The notes under the pieces were generated by a model. That model did no database searches. It was not told the DNA's origin and saw nothing but the letters and a program-made list of their open reading frames with translations. Below, one piece after another: positions 34,385-43,380 of a DNA stretch of 64,000 nucleotides. The translations under genes and the position numbers were made by a program. The stretch comes from Bordetella petrii (GTDB lineage Bacteria; Pseudomonadota; Gammaproteobacteria; Burkholderiales; Burkholderiaceae_B): NCBI RefSeq assembly GCF_017356245.1, contig NZ_JAFMZZ010000004.1, positions 1 through 64,000 of the forward strand, read 5' to 3'. Every line of letters starts with the position of its first letter. Within the stretch, counting starts at the first letter, position 1.

Positions 34385-34393
34385 TCAGACGTT
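34385..34393 (+). repeat. Candidate attR core at the ychF stop codon
   Basis: TCAGACGTT spans the last codons of ychF (minus strand AAC GTC TGA). The same 9-mer lies at the left end of the island. Recombination within it would preserve the ychF reading frame and stop codon on either side, as expected for an integration site in an essential or conserved gene. Confidence 0.45.
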
Positions 34394-35476
34394 AAACAAA
34401 AAGTTCATCACGTCCCCATCCTGCACCACATACTCCTTGCCTTCCGCCCGCATCTTCCCCGCTTCTTTCGCGCCCTGCTCACCCTTGCAGGCAATGTAAT
34501 CATCGAAAGCAATGGTCTGCGCGCGAATAAAGCCGCGTTCGAAGTCGGTATGGATGACGCCGGCGGCCTGCGGCGCGGTGGCGCCGATGGGAACCGTCCA
34601 GGCGCGCACTTCTTTCACGCCCGCGGTGAAATACGTCTGCAGGCCCAGCAGCTTGAAGGCGGCGCGGATCAGGCGGTTCAGGCCGGGTTCGTCCATGCCC
34701 ATGTCGGCCAGGAAGGCCTGGCGGTCTTCGTCGGGCAGGTCGACGATTTCCGATTCGATGGCGGCGCAAATGGCCACTACCGGCGCGTTGCGCGAGGCCG
34801 CGAATTCGGTCAGGCGGTCCAGCAGCGGGTTGTCGGTGAAGCCGTCGTCGCTGACGTTGCCCACGTACATGGCGGGCTTGGCGGTGATGAAGCACAGTTG
34901 CTTGATCAGCGCGCTTTCTTCATCGCTAAGGTCGATGGACCGCACCGGCTTGGCCTGGTTGAGCGCCGCAATGCATTTTTCCAGCGCGGCCACCAGGCGC
35001 TGGGCTTCCTTGTCGCCCGAACGGGCGGTCTTGGAATGGCGGTGCAGGGCTTTTTCGGCGGTCTGCAGGTCGGCCAGCGCCAGTTCGGTTTCGATGACTT
35101 CGATGTCGGCGATGGGATCGACCTTGCCGGCCACGTGGATGACGTTGGGGTCTTCGAAGCAGCGCACCACGTTGACGATGGCGTCGGTTTCGCGGATGTG
35201 CGACAGGAACTGGTTGCCCAGGCCTTCGCCCTGGCTGGCGCCGGCCACCAGGCCGGCGATGTCCACGAATTCCACCGTGGCCGGCAGGATGCGCTCGGGC
35301 GAGACAATATCGGCCAGCTTCTGCAGGCGCGGATCGGGCACTTCCACCACGCCCACGTTGGGTTCGATGGTGCAGAAGGGGTAGTTTTCCGCCGCGATGC
35401 CCGCGCGGGTCAGGGCGTTGAAAAGCGTCGATTTGCCCACGTTCGGCAGGCCGACGATGCCGCATTGCAGAGCCAT
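34385..35476 (-). CDS. ychF: Redox-regulated ATPase YchF
   Basis: Universally conserved Obg-family P-loop protein that prefers ATP and associates with ribosomes and the stress response. It has 363 residues. [17 protein letters not shown] (G1) starts at residue 6, the [17 protein letters not shown] segment is G3, and a C-terminal TGS domain ends in [15 protein letters not shown]. The complete C-terminus shows that island insertion at its 3' end left the protein intact. It lies in the pth-ychF neighbourhood common in betaproteobacteria. Confidence 0.97.
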   Translation of the reverse strand: MALQCGIVGLPNVGKSTLFNALTRAGIAAENYPFCTIEPNVGVVEVPDPRLQKLADIVSPERILPATVEFVDIAGLVAGASQGEGLGNQFLSHIRETDAIVNVVRCFEDPNVIHVAGKVDPIADIEVIETELALADLQTAEKALHRHSKTARSGDKEAQRLVAALEKCIAALNQAKPVRSIDLSDEESALIKQLCFITAKPAMYVGNVSDDGFTDNPLLDRLTEFAASRNAPVVAICAAIESEIVDLPDEDRQAFLADMGMDEPGLNRLIRAAFKLLGLQTYFTAGVKEVRAWTVPIGATAPQAAGVIHTDFERGFIRAQTIAFDDYIACKGEQGAKEAGKMRAEGKEYVVQDGDVMNFLFNV

Positions 35477-35512
35477 GGAAATTCCTCAGTAATCAAGACG
35501 GGGATTGTAGCC

Positions 35513-35530
35513 GCCCGGGCCGGCCCGGGC
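35513..35530. other. 18-bp perfect GC palindrome
   Basis: GCCCGGGCCGGCCCGGGC lies between the ychF start and the CPBP gene stop, followed by a further GGGCC/GGCCC inverted repeat. It may act in transcript 3'-end formation for the CPBP gene or in the ychF leader. There is no T run. Confidence 0.35.
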
Positions 35531-35542
35531 CTCTGGCCCGGA

Positions 35543-36298
35543 TCAGCCCTGCCCCAGCGCCAGCACCGCCATGATCAGCAGCATGGGGCCGGCATTGAAA
35601 AGGCTGTGCAGCGCCATGGACGCGCCGATGCCGCGCCGCACGCGGATCCAGCCCAGCACCAGGCCGGTGGCCCACTGCGGCAATATCAGCAGGGGCAGCA
35701 TCCAGTAGGCCGTGCCGGCCAGTTCGAAATTGTTCAGGTGCACCACCGCGAAGGCCAGCGACGACAGGTGGTAGACCCGGCCGAAGTGCATCAGGTAATG
35801 GCGGCGCCAGCCCATCTGCCAGTGCACGCGCGCCACCCGGGCGCGCCGCAGCGGCAAGCAGGCCAGCAGCACCACCGCGGCCGCCCACGCCAGCGTCCAG
35901 CCGTGCACGCCCCACAGCAGCGGCGGCAAAATGGCCGGGCACACCCACAGGGCCTGCCTGGGGCGGCGCAGGCCGTAGCGGAACAGCATTTCTTCGATCA
36001 GCGGCGCCCACAGCACCGCGGTCAGCCAGGGAATGGCGGACGGATCCATGCGGTGCACGGCGCCGCCGGCGCCGGCCGCGGTTACCGCAATAGGCCCCAG
36101 CGCGAAGAAGTTCAGGCCCCACAGCACGGCCGCCCACGCCAGCAGCCGGCGCAGCGGCACATCGGGCAGCCAGTCGTTGCGCAGCCCGCTGCGCGAGCGC
36201 CGGCCGGGCAGGCGGCGCAGGTCCGGGGCGAACAGAAAGCGCCAGAAATCGGCCAGTTCGTCCCGGAAACGCAGCTTGGCCGCCGATGCCGTGGGCAT
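35543..36298 (-). CDS. CPBP-family intramembrane metalloprotease
   Basis: Membrane-embedded protease of the CAAX/CPBP (Abi) family, 251 residues with about six hydrophobic segments. The conserved motifs are present: APLIEEMLFRYG (EExxxR, near 98-104), SSLAFAVVHLNNF (FxxxH, near 182), and MALHSLFN (HxxxN, near 230). Its ATG lies just after the pth stop (5-nt gap), so it belongs to the pth transcript. The substrate is unknown; in other bacteria such proteins act in maturation of peptides or in membrane signalling. Confidence 0.9.
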   Translation of the reverse strand: MPTASAAKLRFRDELADFWRFLFAPDLRRLPGRRSRSGLRNDWLPDVPLRRLLAWAAVLWGLNFFALGPIAVTAAGAGGAVHRMDPSAIPWLTAVLWAPLIEEMLFRYGLRRPRQALWVCPAILPPLLWGVHGWTLAWAAAVVLLACLPLRRARVARVHWQMGWRRHYLMHFGRVYHLSSLAFAVVHLNNFELAGTAYWMLPLLILPQWATGLVLGWIRVRRGIGASMALHSLFNAGPMLLIMAVLALGQG

Positions 36299-36303
36299 GC
36301 GGG

Positions 36304-36900
36304 TCAGGCCCCGTTGCCGCTGTGCAGCTGGCGCGTGGCCAGGGCGAAGTCGCCGTCCAGCATGGCCGGCACCACGGCGCGGCAGCGGTGGATGACCTCG
36401 TCGATGGCGGGCTGCTCGTCGCGGCGCGGCGGGTGCAGCACGAAGTCGGCCACCTGCTGGGCCAGGCCCAGCGTGCGGGGGTGGCCGATGCCGATGCGCA
36501 GGCGCCAGAAATTGGGGCTGCCCAGCGCGGCCTGGATGTCTTTCAGGCCATTGTGGCCGGCATGCCCGCCGCCCTGCTTCAGCTTGACCTGGCCGGGCAG
36601 CAGGTCCAGCTCATCGTGCAACACCAGCACCTGCTCGGGCGCCAGCTTGTAGAAGCGCGCCAGCGCGCCCACGGCCTGGCCGGAACGGTTCATATAGGTA
36701 ATGGGCTTGACCAGCAGCACGCTGTCGCCCGCATGCCGCGCCTTGGCCACCATGCCGAAAAAGCTTTTTTCCAGCGCGAACGTGGCGCGCAGGTCGTCGG
36801 CCAGGTGGTCGGCCAGCCAGAAGCCGGCGTTGTGGCGGGTGGTTTCGTAGTCGGGCCCTGGGTTGCCCAGGCCCGCGATCAGGCGGATGGCAGTAGACAT
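36304..36900 (-). CDS. pth: Peptidyl-tRNA hydrolase
   Basis: Releases tRNA from stalled peptidyl-tRNA; essential and cytoplasmic. The 198-residue form starts [19 protein letters not shown]. The catalytic His is in RHNAGFW, and NRSG and HDELDLLPG supply other active-site residues. [13 protein letters not shown] is the family signature. In-frame ATGs 9 and 36 nt upstream fall inside or beside the rplY terminator and are less likely. It is next after rplY on the same strand, a typical pairing. Confidence 0.97.
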   Translation of the reverse strand: MSTAIRLIAGLGNPGPDYETTRHNAGFWLADHLADDLRATFALEKSFFGMVAKARHAGDSVLLVKPITYMNRSGQAVGALARFYKLAPEQVLVLHDELDLLPGQVKLKQGGGHAGHNGLKDIQAALGSPNFWRLRIGIGHPRTLGLAQQVADFVLHPPRRDEQPAIDEVIHRCRAVVPAMLDGDFALATRQLHSGNGA

Positions 36901-36911
36901 GATGGGCATGT

Positions 36912-36958
36912 TTAAAACACAAAAAACCCTGCGCATGCAAGCCGCACGCGCAGGGTTT
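36912..36958 (-). terminator. Rho-independent terminator after rplY
   Basis: On the minus strand AAACCCTGCGC (36948-36958) pairs perfectly with GCGCAGGGTTT (36924-36934), followed by a run of Ts (36912-36926). It lies 36 nt after the rplY stop. The pth start is just beyond, so pth needs its own promoter or read-through. Confidence 0.9.
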
Positions 36959-36993
36959 CGACGTGGCCCCGATGGGAATCGGGCGCCGCGGGC

Positions 36994-37617
36994 TTAGGCA
37001 GCGGGGGTTTCCGCGGCCGGGGCGTCGCCTTCGTCGTCAGCGGCGGCGGCACCGCCGCCCTTGACCAGGGCCGAAGCCAGCACCGGGTCGGCCTCGCTGC
37101 CGTGGGCCACATAGGTGACGCCCTTGGGCAGCTTGACATCCGACAGGTGCACCGAGCCGCCGCCCAGCAGATTGCCCAGGTCGACTTCGATGAACTGGGG
37201 CAGCGCGGCCGGCAGGCAGGTGATTTCCAGCTCGGTGACCACGTGGCTGATGACGGCGCTGCTGAGCTTGACCGCGGGCGAGTTTTCGCCGTTGATGAAG
37301 TGCAGGGGCACCTTGGTGTGCAGGGCCTGGTTGGCGTCGACGCGCTGGAAGTCCACGTGCAGGACTTGCGGCTTGTAGGCGTGCCATTGAACCGAACGCA
37401 GCAGCACGGCTTCTTCCTTGCCGTCGAGCTGCATCTGCAGGATCGAGGCGTGGAATTCTTCCTTGCGCAGGGCGTGGTAGATCTCGTTGTGGTCGAGGTC
37501 GATGTTCAGGGGGGCAGCCGTACCGCCATAAACGATGGCGGGAACGCGGCCCGCGCGGCGCAGGCGGCGGCTCGCACTCGAACCCTGGACGCTACGCGCA
37601 GTGGCATTGAATTTCAT
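36994..37617 (-). CDS. rplY: 50S ribosomal protein L25/general stress protein Ctc
   Basis: 5S-rRNA-binding ribosomal protein of the long Ctc type, 207 residues. The N-terminal L25 domain (about 4-90) contains [16 protein letters not shown]; the C-terminal TL5 domain follows, with [12 protein letters not shown] near 150. The last 25 residues are Ala/Asp/Glu-rich ([17 protein letters not shown]), as usual in betaproteobacteria. The start MKFNATARS has GGAG 8 nt upstream. A 7-bp hairpin, GGCAGCC/GGCTGCC (37637-37654), lies in its leader downstream of prs and could attenuate transcription. Confidence 0.96.
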   Translation of the reverse strand: MKFNATARSVQGSSASRRLRRAGRVPAIVYGGTAAPLNIDLDHNEIYHALRKEEFHASILQMQLDGKEEAVLLRSVQWHAYKPQVLHVDFQRVDANQALHTKVPLHFINGENSPAVKLSSAVISHVVTELEITCLPAALPQFIEVDLGNLLGGGSVHLSDVKLPKGVTYVAHGSEADPVLASALVKGGGAAAADDEGDAPAAETPAA

Positions 37618-37752
37618 GGATGACTCCAGACAATCTGGCAGCCGCAAGGCTGCCGGTTAAGTGGCACGGCGCGCGACATGCGCACCGTGTTGTTCGCCCG
37701 TCTGCCGCGACCAGCAGGCAGGCAAATACGGAAATTCGGGCTGGCGCCGGGT

Positions 37753-38703
37753 TCAGTCGACGAACAGCGAGCTGACCGATTCGGCGTTGGAAATGCGCAG
37801 AATGGTCTCGCCCAGCAGTGCCGCGCACGACAGCTGGCGGATTTTACCGCTGGCCTGGCCTTGCTCGGACAGCGGGATGGTGTCGGTGACGACGAGTTCG
37901 TCGAGTTCCGACGCTTCGATGCGGTCGATGGCGCCGCCCGACAGCACGGGGTGCGTGCAATAGGCGTAAACGGCGCCGGCGCCGCGGTCTTTCAGGGCCT
38001 GCGCCGCCTTGCACAGCGTGCCGGCGGTGTCGACCATGTCGTCCATGATGATGCAGGTGCGGCCGTCGACTTCGCCGATGATGTTCATGACTTCGGACAC
38101 ATTGGCGCGCGGGCGGCGCTTGTCGATGATGGCCAGGTCGGCCTCGAGCTGCTTGGCCAGCGCGCGGGCGCGCACCACGCCGCCGATGTCGGGCGACACG
38201 ACCACCAGGTTCGAGAAGTTGCGGCGCCAGATGTCGCCCAGCAAGATCGGCCCGGCGTAGATGTTGTCGACCGGGATGTCGAAGAAACCCTGGATCTGGT
38301 CGGCGTGCAGGTCCATGGTAAGCACGCGGTCGACCCCGGCCACCTGCAGCATGTTGGCCACGACCTTGGCCGAGATGGCCACGCGCGCCGAACGCGGGCG
38401 GCGGTCCTGGCGGGCATAGCCGAAATACGGGATGGCGGCGGTGATGCGGCCCGCCGAGGCGCGGCGCAGGGCGTCGACCATCACCATGATTTCCATCAGG
38501 TTGTCGTTGGTGGGCGCACAGGTGGGCTGCAGCACGAAAACGTCTTTGCCGCGCACGTTCTCGTTGATCTCGACCATGACTTCGCCATCGGAGAAACGGC
38601 CAACCGTCATCTTGCCCAGGGACATGTCGAGGTGGTTGACTACATCCACGGCCAGGCGCGTGTTGGCCGTACCCGTGAAGATCATGAAGCTGTCGTTTGC
38701 CAT
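37753..38703 (-). CDS. prs: Ribose-phosphate pyrophosphokinase
   Basis: Makes PRPP from ribose-5-phosphate and ATP for purine, pyrimidine, His, Trp and NAD synthesis. It has 316 residues, class [13 protein letters not shown], the flexible loop [13 protein letters not shown], the ATP-binding segment and the PRPP loop [13 protein letters not shown] (about residues 218-230) are all present. It is followed by rplY after 135 nt and preceded by the tRNA-Gln terminator, so it starts a transcription unit. Confidence 0.98.
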   Translation of the reverse strand: MANDSFMIFTGTANTRLAVDVVNHLDMSLGKMTVGRFSDGEVMVEINENVRGKDVFVLQPTCAPTNDNLMEIMVMVDALRRASAGRITAAIPYFGYARQDRRPRSARVAISAKVVANMLQVAGVDRVLTMDLHADQIQGFFDIPVDNIYAGPILLGDIWRRNFSNLVVVSPDIGGVVRARALAKQLEADLAIIDKRRPRANVSEVMNIIGEVDGRTCIIMDDMVDTAGTLCKAAQALKDRGAGAVYAYCTHPVLSGGAIDRIEASELDELVVTDTIPLSEQGQASGKIRQLSCAALLGETILRISNAESVSSLFVD

Positions 38704-38766
38704 GATGGAAGCTGCGATGGTCGTTTAGGACGCGAACGTGTGCTGCAGCCGGAAAACCGGCAAATA

Positions 38767-38821
38767 AAAAAAGCTGCTGAACCGTGGCCAGTGTCTGACA
38801 GGCGCGTTCAACAGCTTTTTT
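38767..38821 (-). terminator. Terminator after tRNA-Gln
   Basis: AAAAAAGCTGCTGAAC (38767-38782) and GTTCAACAGCTTTTTT (38806-38821) form a 16-bp stem with one mismatch. On the minus strand it lies 12 nt after the tRNA 3' end and finishes in a T run. It separates the ispE/tRNA transcript from prs. The A and T runs on both sides make it bidirectional in principle. Confidence 0.85.
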
Positions 38822-38833
38822 ATTGATATTTGG

Positions 38834-38910
38834 TGGCTGGGGAGGAAGGATTCGAACCTTCGCATGCCGGAATCAAAATCCGGTGCCTTAACCAGCTTGG
38901 CGACTCCCCA
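38834..38910 (-). tRNA. tRNA-Gln (anticodon TTG)
   Basis: A 77-nt cloverleaf on the minus strand: TGGGGAGTCGCCAAGCTGG opens the acceptor and D arms. The anticodon stem CCGGA/TCCGG encloses the TTTTGAT loop with anticodon TTG. The T arm GGTTCGAATCC and encoded 3' CCA are present. It starts 1 nt after the ispE stop codon, so it is probably cut out of the lolB-ispE transcript. Confidence 0.97.
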
Positions 38911-38911
38911 A

Positions 38912-39829
38912 CTATCTTGCGATCCAGTTCCGCAACGGATGCTCGGCCAACCCGGGACATGCCCGCACTAACCGGAACCCTGGCTGCGTGTGGCCGGTAG
39001 TTTCACCGGCGACGCGCATTGTAGCGGTAATTTCCTGCTGCGCCAAAACGGCCTGCTGCATGGTGGCGTACTGGGCGAACAAACACGCGCCAGACCCCGA
39101 CATGCGGGCGTGTATGCCACGCCCCGACAGCCACTGCGCAGCCCGTAGAACTTCAGGGTAGCGCCGGTAGACCACCGGTTCCAAGTCGTTTCTGCCAAAA
39201 AGCCCCTGGCCGCGCTTTGCGCCAGAACCTTGCGAAGCAAGAAAGTCGGCTATTGTGACTGAAGGTGTGTCCCGTGTCAAATCTGGGTCGGCAAAAATGC
39301 CGGCCGTGGGCACGCTGGCGTCGGGCTGGGTGACCAGGTAGGCCGCGGGCGCCAGGTCCAGCGGCGCCAGCAGCTCGCCCACGCCTTCGGCGAAGGCCGG
39401 CTGGCCGAACACGAACACCGGCACGTCGGCCCCCAGCGGCAGCGCCAGCGCCATCAGTTCGCGGCGCGACAGTCCGGTGCCCCACAGGCGGTTCAGCGCG
39501 ATCAGGGTGGAGGCGGCGTCGCTGGATCCGCCGCCCAGCCCGCCGCCCTGCGGAATGCGTTTTTCCAGGGTGATGACGGCGCCCTGCCGGGCGCCGGTGG
39601 CCTGCTGCAGGGCGCGCGCCGCGCGCAGGGTCAGGTCGTGTTCGGGCGGCACGCCGGGCAGGTCGGCGGCGCGCTCGATGCGGCCATCGGCGCGCGCCTC
39701 GAAATGCAGGGTGTCGCACAGGTCGATGAAGCGGAACACGGTTTGCAGCAGGTGGTAGCCGTCGGGCCGGCGCCCCACCACGTGCAGGAACAGGTTCAGC
39801 TTGGCCGGCGCGGCAACGTCGTACAGCAT
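38912..39829 (-). CDS. ispE: 4-diphosphocytidyl-2-C-methyl-D-erythritol kinase
   Basis: Fourth step of the MEP isoprenoid pathway, a GHMP kinase. It has 305 residues, opening with VAAPAKLNLFLHVVGRRPDG. The phosphate loop PQGGGLGGGSSDAA lies near 93-106, and RMSGSGACLFAQ near 243 is the third GHMP motif. It follows lolB by 9 nt in the same operon and is directly followed by tRNA-Gln, the normal betaproteobacterial arrangement. Confidence 0.97.
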   Translation of the reverse strand: MLYDVAAPAKLNLFLHVVGRRPDGYHLLQTVFRFIDLCDTLHFEARADGRIERAADLPGVPPEHDLTLRAARALQQATGARQGAVITLEKRIPQGGGLGGGSSDAASTLIALNRLWGTGLSRRELMALALPLGADVPVFVFGQPAFAEGVGELLAPLDLAPAAYLVTQPDASVPTAGIFADPDLTRDTPSVTIADFLASQGSGAKRGQGLFGRNDLEPVVYRRYPEVLRAAQWLSGRGIHARMSGSGACLFAQYATMQQAVLAQQEITATMRVAGETTGHTQPGFRLVRACPGLAEHPLRNWIAR

Positions 39830-39838
39830 GGCCGGCGG

Positions 39839-40438
39839 TCAGGGCTGGCTGACGGCCAGCCGCACCACAATGCGGCGCCCCGGCTCGGTGCGCTGCAGTA
39901 CCAGCAGGCCCGGGCCCAGGTCGTCGTAGCGCGACAGGCGCGCCTGCCAGCCGTCTTGTTCGAACGATACCGGGCGGCCCTGGCCATCGCGCTGCAGCTT
40001 GCCGGCCGGCGCGTCGTCGGCCACCTGGCCGCGCAGCCAGTCGCGCAGGCCCGAGACCGGCACCGGGCTGCCCAGCGCCTCTTCGACCAGTGCGTCGGGG
40101 CTGCTGGCTTGCAGCACCGTGCCGTCGGCCTTGGTCAGGGTGGCATGGCCGGGCCCGCCTTCCACGCGGGCTTCGGTAGAGCCCAGCGGATTGGTGAGAT
40201 CGAGCTGGTAGCGGCGGCCGTCGTCGCGCCAGGTGAAGCCGCCCTGCACGGCCTGCTGCTGGCCCGAGGTTTCGGTCATGGTGATGGCGAAGCGGCCGCC
40301 GCGCGAGAAAGCGCCTTCGGCCGTGCCAGAAGGGGCATCGGGCACGCTGGCGCAGGCGGCCAGCAGCGCGCACAGCCCTGCCGCCAGCCCGCCGCGCAGC
40401 CGCCGGGCCGCCCGGCGCGCGGCGCCCGCCGCACCCAT
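39839..40438 (-). CDS. lolB: Outer-membrane lipoprotein receptor LolB
   Basis: Accepts lipoproteins from LolA and inserts them into the outer membrane. It has 199 residues with a basic N-terminus, a hydrophobic stretch and the lipobox LLAAC with the lipidated Cys at 29. The mature part has SRGGRFAITMTETSGQQQ and GGFTWRDDGRRYQLDLTNPLG, matching the LolB beta-barrel start. The ATG shares one base with the stop of the upstream TPR gene; a GTG one codon earlier is an alternative start. Sequence conservation in LolB is low, so context (ispE next) supports the call. Confidence 0.9.
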   Translation of the reverse strand: MGAAGAARRAARRLRGGLAAGLCALLAACASVPDAPSGTAEGAFSRGGRFAITMTETSGQQQAVQGGFTWRDDGRRYQLDLTNPLGSTEARVEGGPGHATLTKADGTVLQASSPDALVEEALGSPVPVSGLRDWLRGQVADDAPAGKLQRDGQGRPVSFEQDGWQARLSRYDDLGPGLLVLQRTEPGRRIVVRLAVSQP

Positions 40439-42261
40439 CACAGCTTGACCCCCAGCCGCTTGGCGGTATCAAGCAGCGTTTCGTTCTTGGGGTCTTTCTT
40501 GAAGCCGGCATGCAGCATTTCTTCGGCCTGCTGGCGCTTGCCTTCGGCCCACAGCACTTCGGCCAGGTGCGCGGCGATATCGGCCTCGGGGCGCTGCGCG
40601 TAAGCGCGCGACAGGTATTCGGCCGCGGCCTGCTTGTCGCCCATGCGGAATTTCACCCAGCCCATGCTGTCCAGGATGAACGGGTCGTCGGGCTGCAGTT
40701 CGAGCGCCTGCGTGATGAGGTCGAGCGCCTCTGGCAGGCGCTGGTTGCGGTCGGCCAGCGTGTAGCCCAGCGCGTTGTAGGCGTGGGCGTGATCGGGATC
40801 CAGCGCGATGACCTGGCGCAGCTGCGTTTCGAGTTCGTCGTAGCGGCCCTGGCGTTCGTACAGCATGGCCAGTTCGTATTTGATCTCGACCGTGTCGGGC
40901 TGGGCCTGGTTGGCGGCCTCGAGCGTGGCCACGGCCTGGTCGACGCGGCCGGCGTCGCGCAGGATCTGGGCCTTGGTCAGCACGCCCTGCACCTGGTCGT
41001 CTTCGTCGTGCGGCTGGGCGGCGTCGACCATGGCCAGGGCTTCGTCGATGCGGCCCTGCTTGGCGCGCAGCGCGGCCTGGCGCATCTGGGCCGAATAGCG
41101 CAGCGAGGGGTCGTCGATCTGGCCGAGCTGGGCGATGGCCTCGTCGTAGCGCCCCTGGTCTTCGGCGATGCGCGACAGCAGCACGCGCGCGTCGGCCTCG
41201 GCGGCGCCGGCATCGGTGGCGCCCGGCGTGATGGCCGCCTGGCGCTGGTTCTGCACGTCGAGGTACTGTTCAAGCAGGGTGCGCGCCTGGTCTTTGCGGC
41301 CGGCCTTGTAGGCCAGCTGCGCCTGCATGAACAGCAGGTCGAAGTCTTCGGGCGAGCGGCGCGACATGGCCTGCAATTCGGCCAGGGCGCTGTCGTAGTC
41401 GCCCCGGTCGGCCATCTGGCCGGCCAGCAACAGGTGCAGCTTGCGCGCGTCGGGGTGCTTGGCCAGGAAGGCGCGCGCCTCGGTTTCGGCGCGCTGCGGG
41501 TCGATGCGGGCGCCGTATTCCAGCACGCGCTGGGCGGCGGCCTCGGAACTCGGGGCGGCCACCAGGGCGGCGCGGGCCTCTTCGGCGGCGCGGTTGTAGT
41601 CGCCCGAGGCCTGGGCCACGTCGGCCAGGGCCAGGTGCGCCTCGGGCAGCTTGCGCACCGCGGGGCTGAGGGATTCATCGAGGATGCGCAGCGCCAGCCG
41701 GCGGTCGTTCAGGCGGCCCAGCACGCCCAGCGCCTGGGCGATGGCGGTCGGCTTGTCGGCCGATGCGTCGATGCGCGTGCGCAGCGCGGCGGCCAGGCCG
41801 GCAGTCTGGCCGTTGGCGGCCGCCAGCGCCAGTTCGGTGGACGAGGCCTCGACGTCGCCCGGCGCCAGCTTCGACCACTGGCGCGCGGCGTCCAGCGCGC
41901 CGGGCAGGTTGCCGCCGGCCAGCTGGAATTCGAGGGCGCGCCGCGCCAGCCGCGGGTCGCCGGTTTCGCGCGCCAGGTTCACCAGCGTAGAGGCTGCCGT
42001 GCTGTACATGCCGCGCTGGGCGGCGATTTCAGAGGCCAGCACCCGATAGAAGATATCGGCGGTAAGCGTGACCAGCGGCGTCTGGCCGGGGCGCAGGCGG
42101 ATGACCTGGGTTTCGGGCGTGCGCGGCTGCGGCACCAGGCGCGGCCCCGTGGCATCGCCCGGAACCCGGTCGGCCGCCAGGGCCGGCAAGGACTGCAAAC
42201 CCGCCAGCGCCAACGCCAGCACGGTAACGACGGAATGAACTTGTTTAAGCGACGACTTCAC
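40438..42261 (-). CDS. TPR-repeat protein, periplasmic
   Basis: A 607-residue tetratricopeptide protein with an N-terminal signal peptide (hydrophobic VVTVLALALAGLQSLPALAA, cleavage near residue 30). Multiple TPR units fill the rest; clear ones include ELAMLYERQGRYDELETQL and AYNALGYTLADRNQRLPEAL near the C-terminus. It begins with GTG and is coupled to lolB. This gene directly precedes lolB in many betaproteobacteria, suggesting a role in envelope or lipoprotein assembly, but its function is not established. Confidence 0.9.
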   Translation of the reverse strand: MKSSLKQVHSVVTVLALALAGLQSLPALAADRVPGDATGPRLVPQPRTPETQVIRLRPGQTPLVTLTADIFYRVLASEIAAQRGMYSTAASTLVNLARETGDPRLARRALEFQLAGGNLPGALDAARQWSKLAPGDVEASSTELALAAANGQTAGLAAALRTRIDASADKPTAIAQALGVLGRLNDRRLALRILDESLSPAVRKLPEAHLALADVAQASGDYNRAAEEARAALVAAPSSEAAAQRVLEYGARIDPQRAETEARAFLAKHPDARKLHLLLAGQMADRGDYDSALAELQAMSRRSPEDFDLLFMQAQLAYKAGRKDQARTLLEQYLDVQNQRQAAITPGATDAGAAEADARVLLSRIAEDQGRYDEAIAQLGQIDDPSLRYSAQMRQAALRAKQGRIDEALAMVDAAQPHDEDDQVQGVLTKAQILRDAGRVDQAVATLEAANQAQPDTVEIKYELAMLYERQGRYDELETQLRQVIALDPDHAHAYNALGYTLADRNQRLPEALDLITQALELQPDDPFILDSMGWVKFRMGDKQAAAEYLSRAYAQRPEADIAAHLAEVLWAEGKRQQAEEMLHAGFKKDPKNETLLDTAKRLGVKL

Positions 42262-42323
42262 GCGGCCTGTCCGGTTGATGGCACAATCATCTGTACACGT
42301 AATCAGTCATCTTACACTGGCTC

Positions 42324-43151
42324 ATGCCGGAACTCCCCGAAGTCGAAACCACCCGCCGCGGGATCGATGCCGTCATTACCGGCAAGACGCTGCGCCGGCT
42401 GCTGGTGCGCGAATCGCGCATGCGCTGGCCCATCCCCGCCGACCTGCCCGGCCTGCTGTCCGGCCGCACCGTGCTCGAATGCGCGCGCCGCGGCAAGTAC
42501 CTGCTGCTGCGCTTCGAGCACGGCACGCAGATCGTGCACCTGGGCATGTCGGGGTCGCTGCGCAGCGTGCCGGCCGGCGAGGCGCCGCGCAAGCACGACC
42601 ACGTCGACTGGATCTTCGACCACGCCACCTTGCGGCTGCACGACCCGCGGCGCTTCGGCGCGGTGCTGTGGCATCCCGAAGCGGCCGGACCGGTTGCCGC
42701 CCATCCGCTGCTGGCGCGGCTGGGCATCGAGCCCTTCGACCCGCGCTTCGACGGCGCCTGGCTGCACAGCCAGTTCCGCAATCGCGCCATCGCCGTCAAG
42801 CAGGCCCTGCTGGCCGGCGACGCGGTGGTGGGCGTGGGCAATATCTATGCGTCGGAAAGCCTGTTCCGCGCCGGCATCGACCCGCGCACGCCGGCGCGGC
42901 GCATTTCGCTGGCGCGCTGCGCGCGGCTGGCCGACATGGTGCGCGCCACCCTGGCCGACGCCCTGGCCTCGGGCGGCAGCACGCTGCGCGACTACGTGGG
43001 CGCCAGCGGCCAGCCGGGCAGCTATTTCGAGATCCACGCCGCCGTCTACGAACGCGCGGGCCTGCCCTGCCGCGTCTGCGGCACCCCCATCCGCCGGCTG
43101 GTCCAGGGCCAGCGCGCCACGTACTACTGCCCCGCCTGCCAGCGGCGCTAA
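42324..43151 (+). CDS. mutM: Formamidopyrimidine-DNA glycosylase
   Basis: Base-excision repair glycosylase/AP lyase removing 8-oxoguanine and FaPy. It has 275 residues starting [13 protein letters not shown], with the catalytic Pro2 and Glu3 after Met removal. [10 protein letters not shown] holds the conserved Lys near 57, and [14 protein letters not shown] is the H2TH region. The C-terminal zinc finger is CRVCG with CPACQ. It diverges from the TPR gene across only 62 nt, so the promoters overlap. A dispersed repeat follows. Confidence 0.97.
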   Translation: MPELPEVETTRRGIDAVITGKTLRRLLVRESRMRWPIPADLPGLLSGRTVLECARRGKYLLLRFEHGTQIVHLGMSGSLRSVPAGEAPRKHDHVDWIFDHATLRLHDPRRFGAVLWHPEAAGPVAAHPLLARLGIEPFDPRFDGAWLHSQFRNRAIAVKQALLAGDAVVGVGNIYASESLFRAGIDPRTPARRISLARCARLADMVRATLADALASGGSTLRDYVGASGQPGSYFEIHAAVYERAGLPCRVCGTPIRRLVQGQRATYYCPACQRR

Positions 43152-43164
43152 ACACCGCCCCCTT

Positions 43165-43252
43165 GGTGTCAGGCTCCCGCAGGTGCCTGACACCGCACGA
43201 CTGAGACAGCCGGAGCACACAGCGGCGTCAGGCACCTTCGGAGCCAGACACC
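43165..43252 (+). repeat. Dispersed palindromic repeat, complete copy
   Basis: GGTGTCAGGCTCC with GGTGCCTGACACC form the first hairpin (43165-43193). A linker with ACTGAGACAG and GCACACAG follows, then GCGTCAGGCACC with GGAGCCAGACACC form the second (43224-43252). It has the same order and orientation as the copy at 18767-18854. It begins 14 nt after the mutM stop. Confidence 0.85.
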
Positions 43253-43380
43253 TGGCGCGGGGAATCGCGCCCCTGGAATTCGTTTATAGCAAACGTATTG
43301 CATAACAACGAATCACCAGCTATATTTCCCTCATTGCCGCGGCCCCGCCGCGGCCTGCCCCATTACAGACAGGAGACACC

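Larger units (their letters stand above)
18869..34393. mobile_element. Integrated genomic island, about 15.5 kb
   Basis: Bounded by the short repeat TCAGACGTT at 18869-18877 and 34385-34393, the latter overlapping the ychF stop codon. Copies of GTACCCCCA lie just inside each end, and a P4-type integrase sits at the right end. Contents: STY4528-like replication protein, a second tyrosine recombinase, and the Fic/restriction/methyltransferase/helicase operon. Base composition is visibly lower in GC in parts (for example 24.0-25.4 kb and 26.9-27.6 kb) than in the flanking housekeeping genes. No tRNA lies at either junction. Boundaries are inferred; the integrase and cargo are directly seen. Confidence 0.7.

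Noticed and set aside
38790..38806. GTGTCTGACAGG in the loop of the tRNA-Gln terminator as another dispersed repeat copy
   Set aside because: It shares a few bases with the repeat core but lacks the paired arms and linker.
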